The notes beneath the pieces were generated by a model. That model was not told the origin of the DNA and did not search any database. It saw nothing but the letters and a program-made list of their open reading frames with translations. Of a stretch of DNA of 64,000 nt, positions 47,050-58,917 are shown one piece after another. Position 1 is the first letter of the stretch, and every line of letters starts with the position of its first letter. Both the position numbers and the translations under genes were made by a program. Source of the DNA: Malus domestica (lineage: Eukaryota; Streptophyta; Magnoliopsida; Rosales; Rosaceae); assembly GCF_042453785.1 (NCBI RefSeq), contig NC_091673.1, positions 13,921,501 through 13,985,500 of the forward strand, given 5' to 3'.

Positions 47050-48058
47050 TTGTTGAGTTTCAAGGACATTAGAGATAATAATTACCACGCTGAAACTTAT
47101 GTAGAAAATGGAGTTGAATTTTTGTGCTTAACTTTCTACGAATATGGCCAGAAGCATACTTTAGAGAAGATGGAGCGTATCCCGAGTGATATGTATGCTA
47201 TGACCATATGCCCTATAGAAAGCCACTATGTGGCCGGCCCTACCTCTGGGATCACGCACGAAATTACACTTTGGCATGATCGTTTGGGACACCCTGGACA
47301 AATAGTGATGCGCCGTATCCTCAAATCATCACACGGGCATCCACTAACCCGACTTTTATGTTCGATTCAAGGAATCGCATGTCAAACCTGCTCCATGGGA
47401 AAACTTATTATTAAGCATTCTTATGACAAGATTCGTTCGAATCCTCCTATTTTTCTATAAAGGATTCAGGAGGACATGTGTGGACTGATTCACCATCTAT
47501 TCAGACCATTTAGATATTTTATGGTTTTGGTTGACGCTTCCACACGTTGGTCACATGTGTGCTTGTTGTCCACAAAGAACGATGCATTCTCCAAACTGTT
47601 GGCTCAGGTTATCAAGCTCAGGGCTCACCACCCTGATTATCCAATCAAATATATTCGATTGGATAATGCTGGAGAATTCACATCTAAAACTTTTGATGAC
47701 TATTGTATGTTGGTTGGGGTTGAAGTTGAACATCCAGTACCCCATGTTCACACCCAGAACCGCCTGGCAGAGGCATTCATTAAGCGCTTACAAATGATTG
47801 CTCGATCGTTGGTCATATGTACCAAGCTCTCGATTGTTGCTTGGGGTTATGCAATATTGCACGTATCCATGTTGGTTTACCTAAGGCATGTTGCGACCTA
47901 ACCATATAGCGTCATTCAGTTGGTTACCAGATACGAACCCGACATATCACATATGCACATTTTTGGTTGTGCTGTATATATGTTGATTTCACCGCCCTTA
48001 GGTATAAAAATTGAGCCTTAGCGAAAGATGGGAATCTATGTCGGTTTAAAAGTATGAA
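47050..48058 (+). pseudogene. copia GAG-pre-integrase and integrase remnant
   Basis: 47050-47460 encodes the zinc-binding region (TLWHDRLGHPG, then CQTCSMGK). After an in-frame stop, 47476-47901 holds the integrase core (VLVDASTRWSHVCLL, IKYIRLDNAGEFTSKTFDDY, AEAFIKRLQMIARSL), which supplies the D, D and E positions. Further stops follow. The sequence breaks off near MGIYVG at about 48050, where an intact copia Pol would continue. Confidence 0.88.
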
Positions 48059-50571
48059 TTGACGAAAAAACCCCCAGAGGCAAGGATTTTGACTTCCGTT
48101 GACCATTGTTTAAAGAGACGTATGACTCATTCTTTTAGCATATTTTATACTACTCGATGGTACGAACACGTAGGTGCAAACCAAATCGAATTTGGAGTTA
48201 CGAAGGAGATTTTATGTATTTACAAAGTTGAAGGACATTTTGGTAAATTCACAATTCCAGATATTTAACCCTTAGTTATTTTATTACTTTCCTATAAAGA
48301 ATTTCTATGTTGTGGGTCCCACACCCACTCCTCACTCTTTCCTCCTATCCCGTGTCATCTCTCTCCCAAAATCTTGATCCCTCTATTTCAAACTCTCTCA
48401 TTTCTTTTAAACCCTTGGAGCATACTCTTGTTGACACTTCACTATGTTTATTATTTTAAAAATCTCTCTCCCTTTGCTTTCATCTTCTTCTTTGAAAGCA
48501 GAGAGGTAAAAATGGGCAGTAACCAACCATACCATTCATTCCCTCACTCCGGTGCATCCTCACTGTCTCAGTCTCTCATTTTCTCAACAACACTCTCTCG
48601 GACCTCTATCTCTCTAAAACTCTCTCAACTCAACTCTCTATGCACTCACCATGCACAATGACACTGCACCACCATCACTAGCCTTCTTTTTAACCTAGTG
48701 GTTAATTGCGCTTGCATGATTCCTCAAGGTATTGGGTTCGAAGGTTGGTAGTGGTGATGATGATGATGATGAAATGATGAATGGATGTTTATTATCAAGA
48801 GAAATGTTAAATGACTCTCTCTCTCTTTCTCTGTTCTCTGTGCAACCATGTAAGTCTCGAAATCCTTCTTTTTTTTCCTTTTAAACATGTTTAGGTACCG
48901 TTTTTAACCTTTGTATGTGATTTAGGGAAATATTTGGTGTAGATTGGATGAAGGAGAGGATTTTCCAGTTTTCTGGGAAATGTAAACCGTGGCCATCTGA
49001 CCACTTTCAGATCAATTTCACAACCAACACCAACCATGATTGGGCTTCCAATAGGTATAGATCGATTCCTTACATTTCTATCTTCAAGTTGGTTTTTGTA
49101 CCATCGAATTTGGTTAAGAAATGAGCTTGTTTGGTGCTCGGGAAGTTAGACTTGCAACCTGCAAAAACTGCAGGTTTCATGAAGAAGGCGCGTGGGGAAG
49201 CCACAACATGGTGGCGCGTACGGTGCGTGGTTGCCAGTGTAGCCACTTTGTGGCGGCGTGTGGAGGAACCTGAGGTCCCTTCTTAGGTTTCTCGACGTGT
49301 CAGACCTGAATTCGTCCTCCATTTTCTAAAATTCAACCATTTTTAAAAAGTTCCTTTATTAGTCGTACTTTGTACAAAAATGCGTAATTACGTTAGTACG
49401 TTATATTTACGTAAATGTTTTCGTTTCTAGGTTAAACACATCACAAGGATCTTCGATGCCTGCGAGGCGGGTTACACCCGACGACATTATCTGTGAGTGG
49501 GTCTTTGCTTTTAAATATTATATATTTATTTAGTTTCCATTTATACATTTGACAAAGAATTTCCTACGCATGCCTAGATTAGACTAATGTTTATAAGAAT
49601 TAGCGAAATAACGGAAAATTACAAAATTATTATAAATCATATGGGATGCACATGTATGCGTACTTTTATGGGGTTTTAATGGCCATGATTAATATTTTAT
49701 TTATTACTATTATGTCGATGTGAATTATCGAATTACTGTGGCACGACTATATTTATGTTATTTGCTCATCATTTGCTACACCAGTGTTAGTACTCGCCCG
49801 GGTCAGGGCTAATCTTTCACATGTATGTGCACATCGCACCGTACGCTTACTTTGGATCCATTGTAAGTGCCAGTCCTTTCCTAGATTGCTATAGGCAATT
49901 AGAACTCGTATGTGCTGCGCATAACGCCAGTCTTTATGTGATTGTAGTACTAGAGCGTATATCATTGTTACACCCAGTCTTGTTCATGTCGGAATATATC
50001 TGCATGAACTCGTGTGTCAGCATATGTCGATGAACACTCGATATAGTATGTTTGCTTATGCGAGATTATGTGAATACATACGTCATGTACTTACCTACGA
50101 AACATTGTGTTGTATTGAATTCTTGATATTTTGCAGGCTACTGTAAGTATTTTCTTACTATACGTAATATGTATATTTTGTAAATTATACTTGTTTTATG
50201 GCGAGGGGTTATTACGTTTTCAAAAAGGTTTTTATAAAGCTTTATTTTTAGGCCCACTTACCCTTATTTTTCGTCCCTCCAGGTTTTAATGGCTGAGCTT
50301 TTGTGTCGACGAGGATTTTTGGTAAACTGTTGTTGTGGGAATACTATCGACGGTATAATTATCATCCTATTTTATTGTACTTTACATATGCTCTGATATC
50401 ACGTGTGAAATGAGTTTATTCCCGCTCACAAGTGCACTCTTATATTTAGGCACCTTTAGATAATTAAATTTATTTACATTTTCCACATCACTACACTTTA
50501 TGGCTTCATCACCCTCCTGGTGTCGGCCATCACAGCTCAATTCGGAGTCCAGGTGGACATTCCAGGTTAGG
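48050..50571. mobile_element. Foreign insert replacing the copia reverse-transcriptase core
   Basis: No copia-like reading frame is present between the integrase end (about 48050) and the RNase H-proximal segment at 50574. The insert has non-coding character, CT-rich parts, a GAT trinucleotide run (about 48757-48772), and ends in GGTTAGGGTGTGTCAC. That resembles the LTR-like terminus at about 41507, so a solo LTR is my first guess. A tRNA-like phrase (CCTAGTGGTTAATTGCGC, then GGGTTCGAAGG, about 48695-48745) may be a SINE fragment. I could not define target duplications. Confidence 0.4.
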
Positions 50572-50573
50572 GT

Positions 50574-51290
50574 GTGTCACCTATGGTCGTTCAATCGCAA
50601 GATGCAAAACTAGATCCCTTCCGTCCGAATGAGGATGATGAAGATATTTTGGAATTTGAAGTTCCTTATCTAAGTACTATAGACGCTTTATTATACTTAG
50701 CTCAATGCATTAGACCCGACATCTCATTTGCTGTTAATCTTTTGGTAAGATACAGTAATGCACCAATATGCAGACACTGGACTGGTGTTAAAGACATCTT
50801 CTATTACCTTAAGGGTACTACGAATCTGGGCTTATTTTATCCCTACGAATCCTCGAGTGATGTTGCACCCCCTTATATCGAGTTGATTCTCGCTTTGTTA
50901 GTTATACTGACGCATGATACTTATTTGATCCGTACAACGCGCGTTCTGAAACTGGTGATGTCTTTACCGTTTGAGGCACCGCAATCTCTTAGAGGTCAAC
51001 TAGACATACCTTAATTGCCACTTCGTTTAACCATGCTGAAATTCTTGACTTATATAAAGCAACTTGTGAATGCTTTTGGTTGAGAGTAGTTGTAGGCCAT
51101 ATTCGAAGATCCTGTGATCTTTACCTCGTCGTTGATGTCCTGACAACGATCTATGAAGACAACACATCATGCATCGAATAACTCAAGAAGGGTTACATCA
51201 AATGAGACAACACCAAGCACATTGCATCGAAGACGACGTTTCATAAGCTTGTTCAAGGAATTGGTATGCGTAAACTTTCTGAGTTGTAAC
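50574..51290 (+). pseudogene. copia RT C-terminal and RNase H remnant
   Basis: 50574-51014 encodes DPFRPNEDDEDILEFEVPYL, then LAQCIRPDISFAVNLLVRYS and WTGVKDIFYYLKGTTNLGLF, the conserved link between reverse transcriptase and RNase H in plant copia elements. About 51150-51290 holds further remnants (EDNTSCIE-like, then GIGMRKLSEL before a stop) in shifting frames. Confidence 0.85.
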
Positions 51291-51704
51291 ATTGCTAGTT
51301 CTCTTTGAAAATATGTTAAATTTAGGGGGAGTATCATGAAGTATACTTGCTTGATCTTAATGTACTCTTTTTCCCTACGATTGTGCGCATTTTTTCCCAT
51401 TGGGTTTTTGCTACCTAACGAGGTTTTGACGAGGCACCCACCTTGGGTTAATCATATCCTTGATGACGTTCTGTAGACGTTTCATTTGACTTTGCATTGC
51501 TTACACATTTTTCCTTATAATATAGGTTTTATCCTTACTCTGGTTTTTACCATAGCCATAGGGCTTTTTGTGAGACTTAATTCCTTATGCAAGTTCCTAC
51601 CTTATTAAGAATAGTGTGTTCTCAAAATCAGTGTCAACGAGTCGACTTCCTCAACCTCTACATGATGCCAAATCTACTTGAGTATTTACACACTCAAGGA
51701 GGAG

Positions 51705-51930
51705 TGTTATAAATTGTGTAAATCCTAGATTATTTTTTATTTTAGTTATTATTCCCTATTAGGACTTGTATTCCTTGGAGGATAAGGATTTCTTCTCTCT
51801 CTTATAACTATAAATAAAGGCACTAGCGGAATAACAAGATCCTCTACACAACTCTACAAACACATTTCTCTTTATTCTCTTTCTGTGTTGCCGGCCCCCT
51901 TCCCCTGTCAGTTAAACATAGGCCACTACA
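51705..51930 (+). repeat. Right LTR of the copia element
   Basis: 226 bp, starts TGTTATAAATTG and ends GGCCACTACA. It is followed directly by TTTAT, the copy of the 5 bp target duplication. Confidence 0.88.
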
Positions 51931-53059
51931 TTTATGAACTTTTCAACCTAAATTTTTTTAATTTAGATAAAATTAGGTTTCATATGAATTGTTCGATTAG
52001 TTCATTATTTTCCAAAATATGTTTTAATAAAAACAATAATATTTAAAATAAGTAAAATTAAAGAAAAACAAAATAGTAAAACAAAAAAAAGGCTAATTGC
52101 CAAAAGGTTACTAAAAATATAGGGGGCGTTTGTTTGCTCTCACTAAGTGTTACTGGACTAGACTGGACTAACTATTAGTCTAATCCCGTGTTTGTTCCGT
52201 AGTGAGAATATGTTTAATGAGATTAAAGGGGACTCAGTTGGACAAACTCCTTCATTAGGAATTCTTAGCGAGACCCCCTAATACCCATGGGATAGCTAAG
52301 ACCTAGTATGTTCCATCTCATCCTCTCTTTGCTCTTTGTTCTTTTGTGGACTGACAGCCACCATCACACCACAACTCGCCAACTCTGGCGGGATCACACC
52401 ACCAGCCCACCACCACTATCTCCCTCTCTCCTCACCCTGAACCCATAATTTTAAACTTAGAAATATCCCACTCTTACTGTCATCCGTCTAACTCTAGCCG
52501 TCTACTTCGCTGCGCTTCGAACTCGACCTCGGACTTGTCGACTTCACACGATTGACGGGATCTTGTGAACCCAACAGTGGGTGAGTCACCAAGTGTGCTT
52601 GAAGGAATATGGGAGGCCAAAAATGCCAAAGCTTACAACGGCGATAAAAACATTGGCTGGATTGGGACGACAAATACGTGTTCTCAACTAAGGGTAGTGG
52701 CTTGGGATTCTTGTTTTCATTTGGTTTTGATTTAAATTGGGTTTTGATTTCGACTGGGTTTGATGTGATCTGGAATTGGCATTTGATTTGCTCTGCAATT
52801 GTTTGAATGATCTGCAGGTGTGGAATGAATTTTCGGAAGATAATAAAAGAATTTAGAAAAAAGAAAAAGAGATTAAATAATAAAATATTAATATATATTA
52901 GATTAAATAATATTTGTTGGGGTACAAAATAATAATAATGGTTCCTTAATTCAAGGAAAGTGGAAATGATGGTGGCAATTAAAATCCACGGTGAAGATTA
53001 ACCAAGAAAATCTACACCATTCAATTTTTTTAAACAAATAAAAAATGAATTAAATCAGA

Positions 53060-56000
53060 AAAATTAAAGAGCTATGTTGTTGGAATGTGTGATGAGTTGT
53101 CCATTTCCTCCAATGTGCAAAAGGGAGTTGTGGATGCAAATTTCTGTCTTTTTCTTCTTAGACAAAATTGCACCTACAAAACAATTAACACCTTAGGTCA
53201 AGGCCAAGAGCCTTACGCGCCCACGATGAATGCGAGGGGCTTTGGCCGAAAAACCTCTGATGCCAAAGTTATAATGTAGAGAGAAAAGTATTTAGAGAGT
53301 TTTTGGGAGTTTTGCAAGAGTGTGGAGCTAGTCTTTCAGAGAAAATGGAGTCCTATTTATAGAGCATGGCTGACCCTTGGATGTATTTTGGGGTGTAATG
53401 GTGATTAATTTGGTGATTAATGGATTAATTAGGAATGAATCCATTAATTAGCCTAATTAATTTAATTTATATGGAAGGTTTTGAAGGTTATGGAATGATT
53501 TCTTTGTAGAGGATATAGAGTAAAGATGGATGAGATAAATTTGAACTTGTTACCTATTTTGGGCACTCTTGACTTGGTTGATGGATGATTCTCCGTTGCT
53601 CGCGTGTAGGAAACCCGGTGTGTCTCGAGGGTAATTTTGTCCTCTTTACCTAAAAATCCACGTGTCGCCTCTTGATTATTTTTTGGCTCCACAGGAGTTG
53701 ATGAAAACTACCCACTTTCCCACCCTACTCTACCTGTCACCCTAAGTCTATAAAAAGGGAGATTGATTGCAAAAGCAAGGGAAAAAAAGGAACACAAAAA
53801 TCAAGAGATAGTAAGGGGAAAAGTACACAACATCAGAGGGGGAAAAAGCAAGAAAAGAGGAAGGAGATACACGGTAAGGACAAAAGCAAATCAAAGTAAA
53901 AGAAGAAAAGCAGGGGACTTAGAAGCTACATATTTATTCTTTTGTGTTTATTTCTCTTTTTCTAGGGTGTTGTTGCTTCACTTTGCAGGAAAGAAGCACT
54001 TTGCTTCTTCCATTCCCGAAGCAAAATAAAAGGGAGATGGACACTATGCAAAAACCATCAACGCCCTCAAATGCAGAAGCAGACCCAAAGTTTTCAAACT
54101 CGTTCACATCATTTCTCTGACCGAGCCCTACATCGGAGCCTCTTAAATTTCCACGTCGTTGTCATTAAATTCTTGCTTCCTCTCGAGTTGCAGTCCAACA
54201 AACCCAATAAAACCACCATTTCCCTTTGCCGCTGTAGTGACACCCAACGAAGATTTCAACAAAACACAGTGATTGGATCTAACCAAAAGGAAGAAACAAT
54301 TGCTTGAGTGCCCAAAGAAGTTTCGAAACTGTTTTTTTCGTCGTCAACCCATCGTGCCCAACAATGGTTCCGAGGCTCGTCGACAGCATAAAGATGGACG
54401 CACTAGCAGCAACCACCACCGACTTCCTCAGAGCCCAGACAACCGCAACTTCAAAGGCTTCATGGACACTCGATCCTCTGTTTATTCTTCTCTGCCAACA
54501 ACAGTGCTTAAAAGAAAAACGAAGAAAGATAATATATGGACTTTCCAGCAATAACAACCATATCGTGACCTCTGCCCAGCAAGTTCGTCCATGCCGAGAA
54601 GAAAAATGAGCAGTCTGTGCCACTTCGTGCCGCTGCAGTTAGGCCCATGAATTTCTTTGGGGTGGTCTAAACCACCCTGTGAAGTTCCAATCTTCTTCGG
54701 GGTGATCTAAACCACTCCGTGAAGTTCCAATCAAATCTAAGTGATCCGTGCCACTCGCCGCCATAGCATTGCTGTTAGAAGGTTATGTCCACCGTAACGA
54801 GGTCATTAAAGACCCGATCGTTGTAAACGAAACAGTAATAAAATGGCAGGAGCAAGAAGTTATCTTTTTGTCTAAATGTGAAGAGAACAAAAGTACCCAA
54901 GAACTCCATTCACCGCCATCGACATCAAAACCTAGAGAAGCATCAAAATCTCGGTTTAACCTATTGATCATGGTTATCCTCAAAAGCGCTTGGTGTTCTT
55001 CCTTGCGACAAACCCAAAGAAAGCCCAGCCAAAGAAGAATGGGCATTGCTTGTTGCTGACCAAGTTGTTTTTTTTTTTCAAATTCTGTCTAAATTAGGAA
55101 TTGGAAGAAATGATCTCCAGCAAGCAAATAAAAAGGTGAAGAGGTAAAGTTTGTCGTGACTCTAGTTAAAGATTGGTTTGATCCTACAAGAACAAATCCA
55201 AACAGGAAGCCATAGCTTGACTTAATTCATGGACAAAAGAGAGCTTGTTTTAAAATAAAAAAGCTTAGCACATGGTGGTTTCCAAATGAGCAGCTCACCG
55301 TTAAATGTTGGTTCAAAGTTGAAACAAAAGCTACAAACCAAAAGCAAAGGAAGAGAAAGATTTTAAAACTCAAAAGGAATGACAAGTAAAACAAGTCTTT
55401 TTCACAACAAAAAAAAAGGGTCTGACTTTCATGCTTTCAAAGTCCTATTTCAAATAGTATTGAATTCATACGAAACCTATTGGAGAAGGAAGCTGCAAAG
55501 GAAGAGGAAAAATGAAATACCTTTCATGTGAGTTCATCATAAGTCAAATGCCAAAATATTAGTGGGTTTATCAGAAATGAACCCGTTAATTTTACTTGAC
55601 GCTTAAATGGAAAAAAGCCAATTTAAATGGCACAAAGACGATACAAAAGGCACAAAGCCGTGTTTTGCTCCAATGGCTTAAAACCTTCGCCCGCATGAGA
55701 TAAAACTGCATAAGGCATCAAATGCTCATTGCCTGTATGAGCTGAAACTGCACAAGGCATCAAACCCCAACAAATACATAAGGAACTACAAGTGACTTGA
55801 TCCCTCAACGAGGGTACGTAGGCAACCTAGGGCTCTACCTAGGTGCAGTCACAAAATCAAATAAACACCCAAATCTCCAATTTACGATTTATTCATATTG
55901 GAATCAAAGAGTATTCCTTTCCTAAAAGAAGGGTTGTAATTAATAGGCGCGTAGCCTAGAATGGGTCGAACTCAATTTAATAAAACCCTATTCGAAAAAT

Positions 56001-56100
56001 GAACGAGGGTGAAATTATGTCGGGTGAATTATTGGTTTACATATTGTGTACAATTTTTGCTCAACAATATTATATTAGAATTTGTTATTATCCAGTTTCT
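53060..56100. other. Non-coding, repeat-like sequence inside the large TIR element
   Basis: Many short open frames occur, none recognised. A 39 bp unit containing GATCTAAACCACTCCGTGAAG is tandemly repeated twice (about 54654-54731), and a GGCACAAAGCCGTG... GCATAAGGCATCAAATGCTC phrase recurs at about 55640-55765. A TATA-like CTATAAAAAGGGAG (about 53748) and the phrase CCCTCAACGAGGGTACGTAGGCA (about 55802) are reminiscent of non-autonomous Ty3-type elements, but I could not find paired LTRs. Confidence 0.35.
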
Positions 56101-56157
56101 TAGTCCAACATTACACCAAACACTTCATTAAGTTAGTCCAACTTAGTTCTTGAAACT

Positions 56158-56514
56158 TGTTGATGCACAAAACCGGAGGTCTTGGAACAATGTAAGTCCG
56201 ACCGTGAATCTACAAGTAATGTAAATAACACAAGATGTATCGTGGTTCACACCAAGGTTTGGGCTACGTCCACACTGATTGTATTTATTTGAGGGAGAGA
56301 GCTCTGAGAGTAAGAGCGTTGAGAGGGGGTGAGAGAGCCTAGGAATTGGCCTTTGAAATGGCCTCTCCTAATTGTGAGGGTGAGAGGTCCTTTTATAGAA
56401 TAAGGACTCCTCACTTATTACATATTTGCCCCTTCCTTTATCACATAATTACATTTAAGTCCCTCGAGTATTTGTACGAGATCTAAATACGAGGCCCTAA
56501 ATATGGTATAAACA
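56158..56514 (-). repeat. LTR (3' LTR in element orientation)
   Basis: 357 bp, paired with 60761-61119. It shares TGATGCACAAAACCGGAGGT at one end and CTAAATATGGTATAAACA at the other. Confidence 0.9.
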
Positions 56515-56731
56515 GTAGTCCCCTAAGTCTTCAGTCAAAAGAGTCTTTTGGCTGGAGACTTGAAATTCAGTCCATATGTGGGCCGAAGTAACTAGATGTT
56601 GTCTTAAACTGATGTTCGATGTGAGGCGGTGCTCAATCTGAAATGATGCTCAACTAGAAATAGCACATGCTGCGAGGCTGCTTGGCTCGTGGCTTATGTT
56701 GCCTTGGTTGGCTCGGCTTATGGCGTTGAAG

Positions 56732-57426
56732 GTGAGGGGGTCCCTTTTATAGAATAAGGGTTCGCTCTTCAATACATAAATGATGGGCTAGAGTTGATGC
56801 TCGGGGCGAGGCGGTTGCTTAGTAGGCGGCGATGCTCTCTAATGGTGGTGAGGGAGTCCCTTTTATAGAATAAGGGCTCGCTCCTCAATACATAAGTGAT
56901 GGGTTAGGAGTGATGCTCGCGGCGAGGCGGTTGCTCAGCTGGCGGCGTTACTCTCTAATGAAGGTGAGGGAGTCCCTTTATAGAATAAGGGTTCGCTCCT
57001 CAATACATAAGTGATAGGTTATGAGTGATGCTCGCGGCGAGACGGTTGCTCAGTTGGCGGCGTTGCTCTCTAATGAAGGTGAGGGAGTCTCTTTTATAGA
57101 ATAAGGGCTCGTTCTTCAATAAATAAGTGATGGGCTAGGAGTGATGCTGGCGGCGAGGCGGTTGCTCAACTGGTGGCGTTACCCTCTAATGAAGGTGAAG
57201 GAGTCCTTTTTATAGAATAAGGGCTCGCTTCTTAATACATAAGTGATGGCGTATGAGTGATGCTCGCGGCGAGGCGGTTGCTCAGCTGACGGCGTTGCTC
57301 TCTAATGAAGGTGAGGGAGTCCCTTTTATAAAATAAGGGCTCGCTCTTCAGTACATGAATAATGGGCTAAGCCCCCCAAGTATTTTTCATGAGGCTCAGT
57401 TGAGGCCTAATATATGGTACATAATG
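56732..57426. repeat. 116 bp tandem repeat, six units
   Basis: Units start with GTGAGGGAGTCCCTTTTATA at about 56732, 56848, 56964, 57079, 57195 and 57311. The spacing is 116 bp except one 115 bp step. Each unit also has AATAAGGGCTCGCTCCTCAA, GTGATGCTCGCGGCGAGGCG and TGGCGGCGTTGCTCTCTAAT. The start of each unit (TTTTATAGAATAAGG...CTC) is also found once in each LTR (near 56391-56415 and 60995-61019), so the array may have grown from LTR sequence. Confidence 0.9.
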
Positions 57427-57595
57427 TAGACCCCAAGTCTTCGGTCAATAGAGTCTGTTGGCTGAATACTTCAAATTCAATCCATGTATGGGCCGAAGTG
57501 GCGGTTGTTTGGAGGCGGTATTTGTATACCCTGCATTGAAGCTTTGCAAATGAAGCTTTGAAGCTAGAGCTCTGTAAATAAAGCTTTTGAAGCTG

Positions 57596-57800
57596 ATTGA
57601 CATGAGTGATGCTTATGAATGTTTATGTTGATTGACATGAGTGATGCTCATGGATGTTGTCATGCGTGATGCTCATAAATGTTAACATGAGTGATGCTCA
57701 TGAATGTTGACATGAATGATGGTCATGAATGTTTATGTATGATTGTCATGAGTGATGCTCATGAATGTTTATGTATGAATGACATGAGTAATGCTCACGT
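57596..57800. repeat. Short tandem repeat of the GACATGAGTGATGCTCATGAATGT type
   Basis: About seven units of 24-36 bp, each with ATGAGTGATGCTCATGAATG and a variable TTTATGTATGATT spacer. TGAGTGATGCTC also occurs within the 116 bp repeat, hinting at a common origin. Confidence 0.8.
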
Positions 57801-57807
57801 ATAATTT

Positions 57808-58215
57808 GGAGTACTGGGCGTTCTTTTGATCACCTGGTTGGTGGCATGAAAGAGAGTACGGGTTGTATATTTCATCACCTAGTTGGTGGCATGAATGGCT
57901 AGTTGCCAAATGATATTTAGTGTACGAGTTGTATATTTCATCACCTGGTTGATGGCATGAATGACTAGTTGCCAAGTGATATTTAGAGTACGGGTTGTAC
58001 ATTTCATCACCTGGTTGGTGGTAATAGCGGCAGGTTACCGAAGAATTTTGGAGTACTGAGCGTACTTTTGATCACCTGGTTAGTGGTAATAGTGGCAGAT
58101 TGCCGAATAATTGTGGAGTATTGGGCGTACTTTTGATCACTTGGTTGGTGGTAATAACGGCGGGTTGCCGAATAATTGTGAAGTACTGGGCGTACTTTTG
58201 ATGACCTGGTTGGTG
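57808..58215. repeat. 60-70 bp tandem repeat in two variants
   Basis: Units are marked by ATCACCTGGTTGGTGG. In 57840-58010 they carry GGCATGAATGGCTAGTTGCC and GAGTACGGGTTGTATATTTC. In 58010-58215 they carry GTAATAACGGCGGGTTGCCG and GTACTGGGCGTACTTTTGAT. About six units in total, so the array is a two-stage amplification. Confidence 0.85.
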
Positions 58216-58917
58216 TTATTTTGGGCTTATGGGCCTTCACCATCTACACAACATTTCAGCCCATTTATTTTAGGCTTTGCCCTTTTTTTTGGCGTTATTA
58301 TTATTACCCTCTGATGAGGTTTATACAGACGTCTTCGAAAGATAAGAAAAATAAATTACATGTTTTCAGCATGTTAATGGGCATCTTCTGGTCCAACAGA
58401 AAGTAGAGACAAGAAACCTTGGTAGGCATCTTCTTATCTTTAATCATGTTATCCCGTGGGATAGTGGAGTAGTGGAATAGTGGAGCATCTTCTTTTCGGC
58501 TTTTCCTTTTATGCTTTCTGCTTTTCTTTCTGATTTTCTTTCCGTTTCTTGACCCTGATGAATATGGCAGACAAGGAATGATAATAGATTTGATAATAAG
58601 AAAATACTCATATCTCCTCTTTTGCTTTCTTCTTTTCACTTTCCTCTATTTCTTTCTCTGAGCTGTCATGCATGTGCACCTTTGAATCTGCAGGTTGGCC
58701 ACGATGGTGATGCTGTGTAGGCACTGTTGGAAAAGGAGGAGCCGATCACGTTCTTTGCTTGACCAAAGCTTTGCAAACACTGCTTTTGTCGTCTTCGTTC
58801 CTGTTGCACGCTCCCACACTGCTGCTCAACCTTGACGAAGCTAGATCTTTCTTTAGGGCCCTAAGCTCCTCAGCCGATGCCATCGTCTTTTCCACAGGGC
58901 AGATCCAATCATCATTG

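Larger units (their letters stand above)
43748..51930 (+). mobile_element. Decayed Ty1/copia retrotransposon with both LTRs
   Basis: The LTRs are 43748-43997 and 51705-51930. They start TGTTATAAA and end ATAGGCCAC(A/T)ACA. TTTAT flanks the element on both sides (43743-43747 and 51931-51935). Just inside the left LTR lies TTATCAGCACG, a likely primer-binding site, and AAGGAGGAG precedes the right LTR as a polypurine tract. Gag, integrase and RNase H remains follow in copia order but carry stops and shifts, and the reverse-transcriptase core is missing. The LTRs differ by many substitutions and indels, so the insertion is old and inactive. Confidence 0.9.

Noticed and set aside
48374-48661. Plus-strand 95-residue Ser/Leu-rich frame
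   Set aside because: Low-complexity translation of CT-rich sequence in the insert of the copia element.
48695-48745. tRNA gene
   Set aside because: A- and B-box-like phrases occur, but no cloverleaf stems can be formed by eye; a SINE fragment is more likely.
54748-55059. 103-residue frame as a host gene
   Set aside because: No recognisable motif, no splice context, and it lies in repeat-like DNA of the large TIR element.
56732-58215. CRISPR-like array
   Set aside because: Units are contiguous or nearly identical without unique spacers, and this is plant nuclear DNA inside a retroelement.
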